DNA of 64,000 bases from Oscarella lobularis (Eukaryota > Porifera > Homoscleromorpha > Homosclerophorida > Oscarellidae), in the NCBI RefSeq assembly GCF_947507565.1, contig NC_089183.1:1612001-1676000 (forward strand), given 5' to 3'. The notes beneath the pieces are model-generated. The model did no database searches. It was not told the origin of the DNA and was given only the letters and a program-made list of their open reading frames with translations. A program made the translations under genes and the position numbers. Shown here in pieces: positions 11,716 through 22,080 of this stretch. The first letter of the stretch is position 1. Each line of letters opens with the position of its first letter.

Positions 11716-12146
11716 TTATAATAGGACGTGTGGAATTGTGATAAAGTATACATCTTCTTGATCTAATTCCTTCATCTTTTTTTCAAGCAGCGTCACGTTC
11801 TCCACCGTCGCATCATACCAACCTAGAGTTTGGTACATTTCTCTCACCGCTGATCCGATTTGGAGCTCTTCGAAGCTCTTTTGTTCGCTGGGTTCTAATT
11901 TTCCTCTTGTCTTTCTCTCTCTCACGCCGTCTTTGTCGTATTTAATCATAAAAGACCCTGCACAGCGGTTGCATAAAGACAATAGTCATGGAAACGTATC
12001 AGTTGCAGTGTACATCCTAAGTCGTGCCTTCGCCAAGCTTTCAAGTTTCGAAATTCCTCGACAGCGTCGTTGTCCGAGTCGTACGAATAGTCCTCGTCGA
12101 CGAAACGACGCTTTTGCGCCTCTCGAGCTCGACGCAACGCAGCCAT
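11716..12146 (-). CDS. small two-exon gene, function unknown
   Basis: Exon 1 runs from ATG at 12146 to 12014 and exon 2 from 11957 to the stop at 11716. The 56-bp intron has a GTACAC donor and a GTGCAG acceptor. Spliced, it gives exactly 125 codons including the stop. The 124-aa product starts MAALRRAREAQKRR (basic), has an acidic stretch (DEDYSYDSDND), then EFRNLKAWRR, and a Glu/Lys-rich helical C-terminus (VENVTLLEKKMKELD). No membrane segment or known domain was recognised. It lies inside the EnSpm-type element, divergent from the transposase gene, with the inverted repeat 12153-12814 between their starts. It could be an accessory protein of the element or a captured host gene. The exact frame after splicing supports it being real. 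Confidence 0.45.
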
Positions 12147-12152
12147 GAATGA

Positions 12153-12814
12153 ATATCGGGCTCCTATGTAGTTCGCCCCCCACCCGACAGTGCGCTACCA
12201 GTCACTAATTAGGTGTTAATTAAATACGTCACTATTTAGTTAATTAGTTAATTAGTTAATTAGTTAGGCCCGCCTTGGAACACGTGACAAACCAAACAAT
12301 GGAGACGTTGGAAGGGTTGGGGACGGGGGGAAGGTAAGAAAGTTTGTTTGCATGAGTGTGTGCATGTTTGTGTGCATGTTTGTGTTACCTAAACCTAAAA
12401 ATTCAAAAAAATTCTAGTGCATGATTGTTTGCATGTTTGTGTTCATGTTTGTCTGCTTGTGCCTTAAAAATGTCATGTAGCTAAACAAAATTTTAAAAAA
12501 ATCGCGTTTATTATTGTACCGGTTTTGATGTGTCTGTCTGACTGTTCGTCTGTCTGTGATTCGCCTTATTTATGTTGGTCCTATGAGTAGTGCCTCCGCG
12601 GGGCAGGACCGGGAAACGTCTAGCCGTAAGAGGGAAACAGGCTAGGCGGCGAAACTACTCTCACGTTATGTGCGCGACTTAGTCGCGATTGGCGTGTCTC
12701 ACGTGTTCCAAGGCGGGCGTAACTAATTAACTAATTAGTGACGTATTTAATTAACACCTAATTAGTGACTGGTAGCGCACTGTCGGGTGGGGGTGAACTA
12801 CATAGGAGCCGAAT
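12153..12814. repeat. 662-bp element with about 115-134-bp inverted repeat arms
   Basis: The left arm (12153-12286) and right arm (12700-12814) are nearly perfect reverse complements, both containing GGCTCCTATGTAGTT, ACCCGACAGTGCGCTACC, AATTAGGTGTTAATTAAATA and GCCTTGGAACACGTGA. The left arm has two extra TTAATTAG units. The centre holds TGTTTGTGTGCATG-like repeats and GTCTGTCTG. This may be a MITE that landed between the two genes, or a structural part of the EnSpm-type element. Confidence 0.8.
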
Positions 12815-13046
12815 ATCGCTATCGATGACGTATTGGGCGTCTGCCAATGAGAGTCAAACCGAAGGGGTCCCGTATCGGCACGACAAAACGGTAACAACTG
12901 ATCGTGATTGCTTTTCTGTCAAAACTATAGTTTGGATCTGTCGTCAGAAGCCGAGAAATCGTGCTGAATCTTTGGTATGTATCTATACGTGGGATCGAGG
13001 AGGAATTTGTTCGAGGCTTTTATTTTCTACGCTACCAGGATCGTAA

Positions 13047-16000
13047 ATGAGCGAGAAAAGGCCAAAGAAATACCGTGAATGGCGCGATAATCCCTCCGTA
13101 AAGGTACCAAGGCAGACGCTTAGCGACTGGAGGAGAAGAATTTTTCCCCTGAAAGAATTCGAGTCGTTTCATAATGTTGATGGTGAGCTAATTAGGGACC
13201 TTATATCTTGATAGGCAGATCTATATATTTCATGTCTTTATTGTAGGTTCTTCTGGTTGTATCGATGAAACTGACAGTGAGGACGAAACTGCATCTTTTA
13301 TTGATGAAGTAATTAACTAATACTAAACAGGAATTACTTACGAACGATACACTTTACTAACAACGTTCTCAATTTTTCAGTGTGATGAAGAGTTAAGTCT
13401 TTTGATCAGCACGAGTGAATCCGGTTAGTAAAATGCTAAAAGCAGATACGTTTAATTCCCACCAATTTTTTCTACATGATCAATGCAGAGACGGAGAGCT
13501 CTTCTAAATCAAACTCTTCTTATTCAAGCAGTGACGAAGAATTTGACCACGCAGACGTTTCACAGCAGGTTGCGTGCTGCTTCTGTATATTGCTTCTTGT
13601 TGACATAAAACTCACAGTCAATAAATGGTCTTCCAGAAAATCAGTCGTCTTTGGTTCACTCGTCTGCGTCTATTACCTCGAATGAAAGTAGTGCTATGCT
13701 TCTGAAGTTGGCTGGAAGACACAACTTAACAAATTCTGCTCTTTCTGAAGTTTTGAAAATAGTAAGACGTCATCTTCCCAAGAATGAAGATGTTCCTGGG
13801 CATCTCCGGTCAGTCTATATGCTGAACAAGGCCATTGCAAATCAGACTGAGATAATCACGCATACCTACTGCAACTCGTGCCAGAAAATCGTTAAAGGAG
13901 ACGAGTTTACGAACGGTCTCTGTGCTCCATCAGACAAGAAGTCAGTCAAATTCTATCAAATCAGCATAGAGGATCAAATAATAAAACTATTTGAAGGTGT
14001 ATTTTTACTATTGATATATGCTTGAATTTAGTAACTTCTTTAGATGATTCGCAATTTTTGGAAAAAATGTCGTTGGTTGGTAGGGGTCACCTGGATGACA
14101 GTTTGAACGACGTATTTGATGGAAGAGCGTACTGTGAAAAAATGAGGCTTTTTGCTCAAGAAACGGCTGACTTGCATTTATCGCTTTCTCTGTCCACGGA
14201 TGGCGTACAAATTTTCAAGTCTTCGACTGTCTGTAACTATGTGGCCAGTCTGGATTAGAATTAATGAGTTGCCACCTTCAATTAGGTTTAATTATAATGG
14301 TTTTTCTAAAGTTTCATTTATAATGCTCTAATAGATTCTACAAGAAGTACAAAATTTTGGCTGGGCTTTGGATTGCCAATTATCGACAGCCAATGCTTTG
14401 GTTTTTAAAACCAATTGTAGAAAATCTCAACCGCATAGCAACGTCCGGTACTCTCTAGGCAAAAATCTTAACAGACGCAAATGACTAACGTCTATCTGCC
14501 TAGGCATCTCCGTGCCTGTAGGAATTACACACATGCACTGCAAAGCGTTTGTCCAAGCTGTTGTAGCAGATCTTCCTGCAAAAGCGGCAGTCCTTAGCCA
14601 CACTTTATTTAAGGGAAAACATGGCTGCACTTACTGCTTTGCTGAGGGCCAAGTGGTAGAAAGAGGACGCGGTCACGCTCGGATCTACAAACCGAATAGA
14701 GCTGCGGTTATGAGAACCCACGAGTCAGTGCTGGAAAATGCAAAGACTTCGCTAACAGTATCAGTAAGGATAATAGTGTTGAATTTTATCTTTTTGACTG
14801 CATTATGTAGGCTTCTGTAAATGGAGTGAAGGGTGTGTCACCTTTGACGGGGCTGAAGCATTTTGACCTCGTCACTAGCGTGGGAATTGACTACACGCAT
14901 TGCGTACTTCAAGGCGTCGTTAAGAGGCTGCTGAACCTATGGTTTGAGTTTTTGCTTGAAATCTACTGCATCACTAGATTTGCAGGCGTGGTTGACAAAC
15001 GACTGTCGACTATAAGGCCCCCTGAAAACGTAACTCGTCTCCCTAACAGTATTTTAAAAAGAAAGCGTTGGAAAGGTTGTAAGGTTTAGTCGGCGATCAA
15101 TAATGTTATTGTAGAGTTTTATCTTAGCTGCTGAATACCGAGCATGGCTACTCTATTACTCATTGCCGGTTCTTGAGTCCTTGCTTCCCGATCACCTGTG
15201 GTGGCACTACGCCTTATTAGTTACCAGCGTTTTCATCTTTCTGAAAGACAAGATAAGCCGAAGTGATTTAGAAGAAGCAAAAGCAATGATTACCAAGTTC
15301 GCCCAACTTTTTCAGCACTTTTACGGCAAGTCGTTGAAATGAATTGGTGATCCACTAGTGATCTGCGTTTATAGACGACGAGCATTGCACCATTAATCTT
15401 CATCTTCTTGGTCATTTACCACAAGATGTAGAAAATCACGGTCCTTTGTGGACGCACTCTGCGTTTGAGTACGAGTCCATGAACGGATATCTGACCAAAA
15501 CCGTCCACAGTACACACAACGTTCAAACTCAGGTTGTCAATGCTGCAATAGAAACGTCACCACTGGTACTTACTAAATGTCGTATGTTTTTCCAGGTAGT
15601 CGCTGCTTGGAAAATGGCGTTTTGCAGCAGTGATAACGGCACGTCTGAAAGTTATGGCATAGACCGTTTCAGGTTTGGTGGTAATTAGGAACAATAAGTT
15701 TTACCAAAATTATTAGAAGTTTGACAGCTCAAAAAGATCCAAGAAAACTGAACTTGAAGAGAACGTTTTTGGATTAGGTCTCCGCCAGAAATCAGACATT
15801 AGCGGCGAAGAAAAGGAAGCGATACATTCCATAACAGGTCATAGTGTTAAAAGCACAATTCTATTTCAGAGAATTTTTATTACTCAAATGGGATGCATTC
15901 ATTCTGTACGGTATTCAAGAGCATCTAAAAGGAACAATTTCACTGTTCTGATTAAAAAGAATGACTAAACAGAATATGCTCAAATTCAAGATTTTGCATC

Positions 16001-16262
16001 TGCAACATTGGAGAACGGAAGAACAATTAACTGCGTCGTCTATTTGCCTCTACTTGAAGAAGAAGCCTTTTTCACAGCCGCGAGTTGCCCCGAGGAAACT
16101 ATGTGCCATCTATGTGCAATGGCGAGGACCGTCAAAACTGTCAAGCATGGCGCAACACTGAAAGCTTGCAAGATGACCGAAATTCAAAACAGAGTTGTTG
16201 CTGTTGAGAGTAATCGCAAAACCAGAGTCATTATTGTTCCAAACTGCTACGAACGGGATTAG
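13047..16262 (+). pseudogene. EnSpm-type (Tnp2-like) transposase, about twelve exons
   Basis: ATG at 13047 (MSEKRPKKYREWRD). Exons 1-4 are 13047-13182, 13247-13308, 13381-13423 and 13489-13568, joined by short GT-AG introns, and encode an acidic Ser-rich N-terminus. The exons from about 13636 encode LLKLAGRHNLTNSAL and HTYCNSCQKIV (zinc-like Cys pairs), STDGVQIFKSS, WIRINELPPS, YKILAGLWI, GITHMHCKAFVQ, ADLPAKAAVL, KHGCTYCFAEGQ, GVKGVSPLTGLKHFDLV, DYTHCVLQGVVKRLLNLWF, RAWLLYYSLPVLESLLPDH and HLLGHLPQDVENHGPLW, with the stop at 16260. This order of motifs is that of the Tnp2/transposase_21 proteins of EnSpm elements. A one-base shift near 14240 (between FKSSTVC and MWPVW) suggests a single frameshift, and the splice before 13636 is one base out of register. 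Otherwise it looks complete. Confidence 0.75.
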
Positions 16263-16409
16263 ACTAAATATTATAAAGTACCTAGAATCCAAAAGAAAAA
16301 ATCAAAACTTAGAATAAATAATATATCATTTGACGAAATTATGAAGTAGCGATCTTGAATTTCACGTAAGAGTCGATATATGATTTTGCCATGCACACGT
16401 TGCGAGCCT

Positions 16410-16529
16410 CTTGAGAAGAAATTAAGCCTCACGAGGAAAAGCGAAATCTCATGGGGATTAACGCGGACGCACGAGTTCTCACGGAATCTTGCGAGTCCTC
16501 ACGAGAACTCACGAATATTTTTGTACGGG
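16410..16529 (+). repeat. right subterminal repeat cluster of the EnSpm-type element
   Basis: CTCACGAG, CTCATGGG, CACGAG, CTCACGG, CTCACGAG and CTCACGAA occur within about 110 bp, followed by the inverted terminal repeat ending TTGTACGGG at 16529. Confidence 0.6.
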
Positions 16530-17079
16530 AACGGAGTGGTTGGAAGGACGACTAGCAGAAACTTAGCAATGCGAAAACCGAATTCGCCTTTAGACGGCTA
16601 CAGCGGCTGTAGCTAGATCGTTTTCGGTAGAATCAGCCACGTGAAAGAAATTAAACCCAAAGACACGGCATGGTCACGAAGAGAATCCGTTTAGAAACTC
16701 CTATGAAGGAAAACGCCGTTATGCCAAAAACGCAAATAACAAGGGGTCACATTTCCAATTTGCAGACTAGACCCTATAATAGTCGGATTGAACTGCGTCA
16801 AATTCTCTACAAAACTACAAATAAATAATTGTGAATTCCCTAATTCACGCGGCGGGGTTGGTGTTATAAACTGAAGATTTCTGAAAATAAATAATTAATC
16901 GAGATAACATCCCATCAAACCACCCGAGCATTCAGAAGATAAAGAATTGAGAGCTCTTTCAAACGCCGTATGGAGGAATAACTATATCAAACCAGATGGG
17001 ACGTTAATCCACGCAACTTATAGATTTTGAGCGGCTTGTTCTAATCTTTATTTCTAAATATTTTTGTGTGCATAGACGA
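16530..17079. other. no recognised gene
   Basis: AT-rich; starts with the AA after the EnSpm-type element. This should be the continuation of the sequence interrupted at 10473. Confidence 0.4.
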
Positions 17080-17566
17080 ATGCAACTGCAGTGACTTACG
17101 TGCCAGGTAAGTCAATTAATTGCTAATCGCAAAGTTAATTAAGGCTTTTCGCTGTGTAAGTGTGCTTTTGGTTTTACAGGCGGCCGTGCAGCCAATCGAT
17201 GTCTCAATAAACAAGCCGTTTAAAGCTGCAGTAGATCGTGAAGCGACGGCGCATATGCAAGCCAACCTGACGGACTACGTTTAGGGTAGGATGTCTGTAA
17301 GCGTCAGGCGTGTACTTCTCACAAAGTGGATTGCAAACGCCTGGGAAGAAACTGCAGCTAAAAAGGAGACCGTTATTCGAAGTTTTAGAAAGGTTGGCAT
17401 ATCGGTCGCTGTCGATGTCACTGAAGACGAGCAAATTAATATTGAGGGAATCGTGAAATACAGGGTTGATTCAAGTGTCGACGAATACACAAGCGACGAA
17501 GATCCGCTAGCAAGCTCAGATGGCGAAGACTGCCAGCCTGAATCTAGTGATATCGATGACGAGTGA
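17080..17566 (+). pseudogene. C-terminal piece of a pogo-type DDE_1 transposase
   Basis: VTYVPGG (17095-) leads, across a possible 72-bp GT-AG intron (GTAAGTC to TTTTACAG) and a small frameshift, into AVQPIDVSINKPFK, which holds the third catalytic aspartate. It continues through MSVSVRRVLLTKWIANAW and IRSFRKVGIS to an acidic tail (SDGEDCQPESSDIDDE). A stop interrupts the frame just before MSVSV (17280). The first two catalytic aspartates are absent. The intron-like segment is unusual because most pogo transposases are intronless; it could also be a chance match. Confidence 0.7.
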
Positions 17567-18639
17567 GAACTCATATTCCAAACACTGGCGGTTATTTATT
17601 AATCGAACGGTAATAGTGGTCTGCCTATACACGGTACCAGGGGAGTTTTGCACTAACGCGCGTTAAAATTTAGAATGAACTCTAAATCTCGTCTTCTAAA
17701 GCGTTTAGCGCAATTTCGCTATAGGTGTGAGCGCCATCGAGGATTCTAAGTCAGTAGACAAATTATCTCTTCAATGCAAGACGTAGATTCGCTGATTGAT
17801 TCGGCCCGAATCTCGCCTTTGTTCATCCGTAAGCGGCGTTGCTGTTCTGCTTCGTTATAAAACACCCCCCATAATCCTTCTTTTTAGTACCTAATCAGGC
17901 TAATGTACGTTGTTTTCTGGTGCAGCATGCTTCAGTGAGTGTTGAAAACTGTTTCCGACGTCCTCGCGATATCGAACTTCGCCCTGTGTATCATAACTTG
18001 TGCCTGAACGCGACATTTTCTAAAACGAAGGATTTTCGCGCACTTAGAAACTAGCAAGCGTTTGGTTCGAACTGCATAACGATTGTACATTCATTTAGCA
18101 ACGCATTTAACCCTTTCGCTGCCAAATTAATTCATTTCCGGTCACAGGAAATGCGCATGTCACGCGCGACATTCAAAATTGCGAGCCCGCGAGACCTAAT
18201 AGCACCTAGAAACCTTTGTCGATCTAATTCGTAAGAGTCTAAAGAAGAATGCTATCGAAGATTTTGTTGTCATAGCAACGAAATAAAAGACTTACGCTTC
18301 CTTATAAGTAAGAAATTCTAAGTAGGGCTCACCTTATATTCGCAGGTCTTCGAAACTGTCTTTCTACTGTCGGACGCATGAGCGAGGAACCCGGAATTTC
18401 TCTGCCGATCTCTTCTTCAAGGACTTCTTCGCCTCCTCTATCGCTGAAACCTTCGGCTGGAGAGCGTAATTTCGCCGTTTTGCACGCCCACGTGTGGTGG
18501 TCTCCGTGTCGGTCTCCTCCATAGGAACCGGGATGTACGCGCACGCGCAGAAGGGTGGCCTTTTATTCGAGCATGGCGTTTTATTTTTTTAATCGTCCGC
18601 TTACATGGCATTCTAATGGAGCATGGTGCTGTAATTGAG
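17567..18639. other. no recognised gene
   Basis: No long frame with a recognisable domain. 18560-18640 contains repeated GGAGCATGG / GAGCATGGC units leading into the 29-bp motif at 18640. Confidence 0.4.
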
Positions 18640-18668
18640 CATGGCGGTGTAATCGAGGAAATACGGTA
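18640..18668 (+). repeat. 29-bp motif identical to 6885-6913
   Basis: Same sequence and orientation as 6885-6913. Here it lies 19 bp upstream of the pogo-type reading frame starting at 18687. Confidence 0.6.
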
Positions 18669-18686
18669 CGCGAGAAAGTTACCGGA

Positions 18687-19963
18687 ATGCAGTGGTGCGC
18701 ACAGGAAGCTGCCATTCGTGAAGAGCTGGCAAGCAGCTTGCGAGCAGCGAAACGTAGTCGCTTGAGTGGAGGGGGGCCTCACGTCGCAATGGCGGACTTG
18801 GAACATCATCTTTACGAGTGGTACGAGGTTGAATACGTACAAAAGAAGGTACCAGTGTCCCGATCCCGAATTATCTTAAAAGCGAAGGAGATCTACGCCA
18901 ATATGGCCGCATCTGATGAGGATACGGCGGAAGATTTCAAATTTTCCAAAGGCTGGTTGGACAAATTCCTTCGACGTCACGGAATAGTTCAACGACGGAC
19001 GACGTCAGTCTGTCAGCGTCCTCCAGCAGATTATCACGAAGAATTAGTGTCATTTGTTCTGTATGTTAGCCGAAAAATAGCTTCTGGAAAGTATGGCAGT
19101 AATATGATCTATGGCTGCGACGAAACAGCAGTTTGGATAGATCCGCCGCGGCGCACCACACTAGCTCCACGCGAATCAAGTGATGTTCCAGTTAAAAGCT
19201 TGGGATACACACGACTGAAAGTCACTGTCATGCTCACGGCTAAGGCAAATGGCAGCAAATGCTTACCGTACGTTCTTCTCAATCGTAAACGACCGATTGC
19301 AGAAGTTGTTCGGAAGTACGAAGGGAGAGCGGTAATCAACTGGGCTGGAAAAAGCTGGATGAACGATGCTACGACAAAAGATTACCTTCTGAAATAATCG
19401 GCCTTGAAATGTTCCAAAAACGCCTACTTGTTTGGGACTGATTTCGTTCTCACCTCAGCAAAGACACGAAACGAGTTCTCAGGAATCTAAAGATCGACAC
19501 GACCGTCATTCCAGGAGGCTGCACAAAATTTGTGCAGCCAGCTGATGTGAGCTGGAACAAGCCTTTCAAAGACAGAATCCAGAGCCTGCATGATGAATGG
19601 CTATCGCCCGGTGACCTACCAGTCACACGAAACGGAAATCCAGCTCCACCACCCCCTATGGTTTATCTTGATTGGGTGGTGGACGCTTGGAAAGGCATAT
19701 CATCAGAGGTGATTAAAAATTCATTCAAATCCTGTGGCATTGGAGTAAGTGTCGATGGGTCGGAAGACGGTATGATACATGCTTTCAAAGAGGGTGGCCC
19801 GTGCCCAGAAGGAATTCATCTGCTGAAAGAAGAGAGATTAAACGAGGAGTTCAATGAGATGATGAAGGAAATCGACGAAGAAATAGAAGAGACTTACGAC
19901 TCTGATCAAGACGAAGCTCAAGAGGAAGATCAAGAAGAAGTCGATAACGACGACGATAAATAG
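18687..19963 (+). pseudogene. pogo/Tigger-type transposase with one frameshift and one stop
   Basis: The first open part (18687-19397) has a CENPB-type helix-turn-helix (LEHHLYEWYEVEY, FKFSKGWLDKFLRRHGI, RRTTSVCQRPP, LVSFVLYVSRK), then the DDE domain with GCDETAVWID (first aspartate) and VINWAGKSWM. A one-base frameshift at about 19394 and a TGA at about 19440 (where the family has WDSFRSHL) separate it from the second part (19532-19963). That part has QPADVSWNKPFK (third aspartate), WVVDAWKGIS and a strongly acidic tail. Only these two lesions are visible, so decay is recent. No inverted terminal repeats were located; a Helitron end abuts it 21 bp downstream. Confidence 0.85.
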
Positions 19964-19984
19964 GACTCGCATATAGAACTAAGA

Positions 19985-20012
19985 CTAGCTGGGTACCCGG
20001 CTTCGCCCGGGT
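19985..20012 (-). other. Helitron 3' terminus: hairpin and CTAG
   Basis: CTAG at 19985-19988 and hairpin arms at 19995-20000 and 20007-20012 with a 6-nt loop. In Helitrons this hairpin marks where rolling-circle transfer ends. Confidence 0.8.
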
Positions 20013-20086
20013 CTGTTCTCCAAGTTTTAATTTTAAATGAATTACTTACCTACTGGCGTACGTGTCGGCGTTACCCAGGCCACACC

Positions 20087-20093
20087 ACGGGGA
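20087..20093 (+). repeat. left target site duplication of the LINE
   Basis: ACGGGGA, repeated at 21990-21996 on the other side of the LINE. The uninterrupted relative at 34704-34711 has one copy only. Confidence 0.85.
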
Positions 20094-21915
20094 CTCAATC
20101 TCCCGTCAGGCTTTTTTGGAAGGTGTTGCTGAACATTTCCCGTCACTCTACCACTTCGTCGCAAGCTGCTATTTGAATTCACCTTCTCTCTGTCTTTTAA
20201 CCCCAGATGGTGTGGATTGTATTCAATCCTCAGAAGGAGTCCAACAAGGCGATCCACTGGGACCTTTCCTCTTTTCCCTCGCCCTTCATCCCTGTTTGAA
20301 AATGGCAGCGGAAAAATGTGAGCAAGGATTCGTCGTCAGTTGTCTAGATGATGCGATAGTTGCTGGCCCTAAAACGGATGTTTTAGCGGCATATGATTGC
20401 TTACAGCAAGAAATGAAAGCCATCGGACTTCACATTCGCCCGGACAAATGTGAGGCTCTCAGCATGATTCCCGTTCCGGATTGGTCACTTCCTATTCCGT
20501 TCACTACGGACGGAATGCAAGTACTGGGCTGTCCCGTCGGCTCGGACTCGTTTGTGCAGCGACAATGTGTCAAGTATACTCAAAATCGGCTTCCTTTCTT
20601 GAAAAAGCTTCGATGCATGCGCAATTTACAATCAGCCATGCTTTTGCTACGTTATTGTGGCGTTCCGACTATTACACATCTTTTACGGTCGGCAGCGCCT
20701 CATAACGTGGCGGAAGCAGCAGCACAACATGACCTTGACATTTTGGATACATTTCAGTCAATTATTGGCATCAGCGCAACAGTTCAGCAGAAAAGCCAAA
20801 TTAGCCTTCCCATCTCGCTAGGAGGCTTTGGCTTGTTATCAGCTGCATCGGCTTCCCCTTGTGCCTTTTTGGGGTCTTGGGCGTCGACGTTAGCATTTCT
20901 GCCGGAACGCCTGCCACAATTCCCTTCTGCTCCTCTGGACATTAACGTCACCCCACCAGATCTCGTCCATCACTGTCTGGAGTTGCTGAAGAAGTCTTTC
21001 AGTGCAATTTCTGAGGTTCTTCCTTCGATTGAGGCTCTGCCTGAGAAGGCCTTAAAATTGCAATCTCGTCTAACAAGATGCTTAGCTGATCGTGAATTTG
21101 ACAACCTCATCACGGTCAGTGATCAACGGTCTAAAGCTCGCCTCCGGAGTGCTGCATGCTCCGAAGCTGGCGCGTCGCTTGATGCTCTCCCCTCTTCGAG
21201 AGAGTTGTCGTTTACATCAGCAGAGTTCCAAACGGCGACTCTCCTTCGACTTGGGGGGAGCATTCCCATGCTTCGGCAAATTCGGCGCTGCAACTGCGGT
21301 GCTGAAGTTGATGATTTGGGTTACCATGTTATCACTTGCGCTGTAGGCTCCGGTGCAACACGCCGCAACAACGCTATCCAATTTGGCTGGTTAAAAATGC
21401 TTCAATCGGTTAATTATGTATGCGACTTGGAGAGAGAACACCAATTGGACAACAGTAATAAGCGGCCGGACATTGGTGTCTTCAATTTTAACGACGGCAA
21501 GAAGCTGCTTCTTGACGTAAGCATCGCGCACCCTCAAGCGTCGACCGTCTTGCCGCAGAGTGCGAAGAATGCCGGCCACGCAGCATCCGAGCGAGATAAC
21601 TTTAAGATCAAGAAGTTTCGGGAAGAGGCAAACAAGTTAGGCTACCTCTTTGAGCCGCTCGTGATGGAAGTCTTCGGTCGCTGGAGTCCGATTGCGCTAC
21701 GCATCCTCCGGCAAGTAGCAGAACGCCCATCGATCGACTTTTTTAATGACAAAAATAGCTTTCTCGCGTACTGGCGACGTCATATGGCGGTTTGTCTCCA
21801 GCGCGAGAATGCTCGTATTATTCTTCGTAAAGTTAAGTGTATTGTTCCCCATTCCCCTGTTTGTGTATCTGTTAGCTCTGTTGACACCTCAGTCAGGTGC
21901 TTCAACAGGGATTGA
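20094..21915 (+). CDS. LINE reverse transcriptase and restriction-like endonuclease
   Basis: An uninterrupted frame of about 607 codons that begins inside the reverse transcriptase because the element is 5'-truncated (upstream codons from 20062 are Helitron sequence). It shows EGVQQGDPLGPFLFSLAL (RT palm), CLDDAIVAG (catalytic Asp pair; the usual aromatic residue is Cys), and a thumb region. A CCHC-like motif (CNCGAEVDDLGYH, TC) follows, then a PD-(D/E)XK-type endonuclease core with KRPDIGVF and KLLLDVSIAHP. This domain order (RT then zinc motif then endonuclease) is that of R2/R4/NeSL-type LINEs. The exact clade is not assigned. The absence of stops suggests a young insertion. Confidence 0.9.
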
Positions 21916-21989
21916 TCTGTTTGTCTGTTTGTGTGTGTATTTCTTTTTGTTTCCTTTTCCCTTGTGTTTAGTGTTTCTTGGATATTAAA
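20094..21989 (+). mobile_element. 5'-truncated LINE with restriction-like endonuclease
   Basis: A 1,896-bp insertion bounded by the 7-bp duplication ACGGGGA and ending TATTAAA. The boundary is exact because the unoccupied sequence survives at about 34700-34720. The 3' UTR after the stop is only about 75 bp, T-rich. 5' truncation is typical of target-primed reverse transcription. Confidence 0.9.
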
Positions 21990-21996
21990 ACGGGGA
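21990..21996 (+). repeat. right target site duplication of the LINE
   Basis: ACGGGGA directly after the TATTAAA tail. Confidence 0.85.
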
Positions 21997-22080
21997 GGTC
22001 CGTACGCCACGTGGCCCAAAAATGTTGGCCTCTTTCGAGGCGTAGGATAAGGTTGCGGTTAGGGAAGGGGGAAGGTGGGG

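Larger units (their letters stand above)
10474..16529 (+). mobile_element. EnSpm-type DNA transposon, 6,056 bp
   Basis: The left end begins CCCGTACAGGAATAGTC and the right end, read in reverse complement, begins CCCGTACAAAAATATTC: matching short terminal inverted repeats. Both ends are flanked by AA (10472-10473 and 16530-16531), a possible 2-bp target duplication. Both are followed inward by clusters of CTCACGAG / CATGAG octamers, the subterminal-repeat pattern expected of EnSpm/CACTA elements. Inside is a multi-exon Tnp2-type transposase (13047-16262) and a small gene on the opposite strand (11716-12146). The usual CACTA terminus is not present. Confidence 0.65.
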
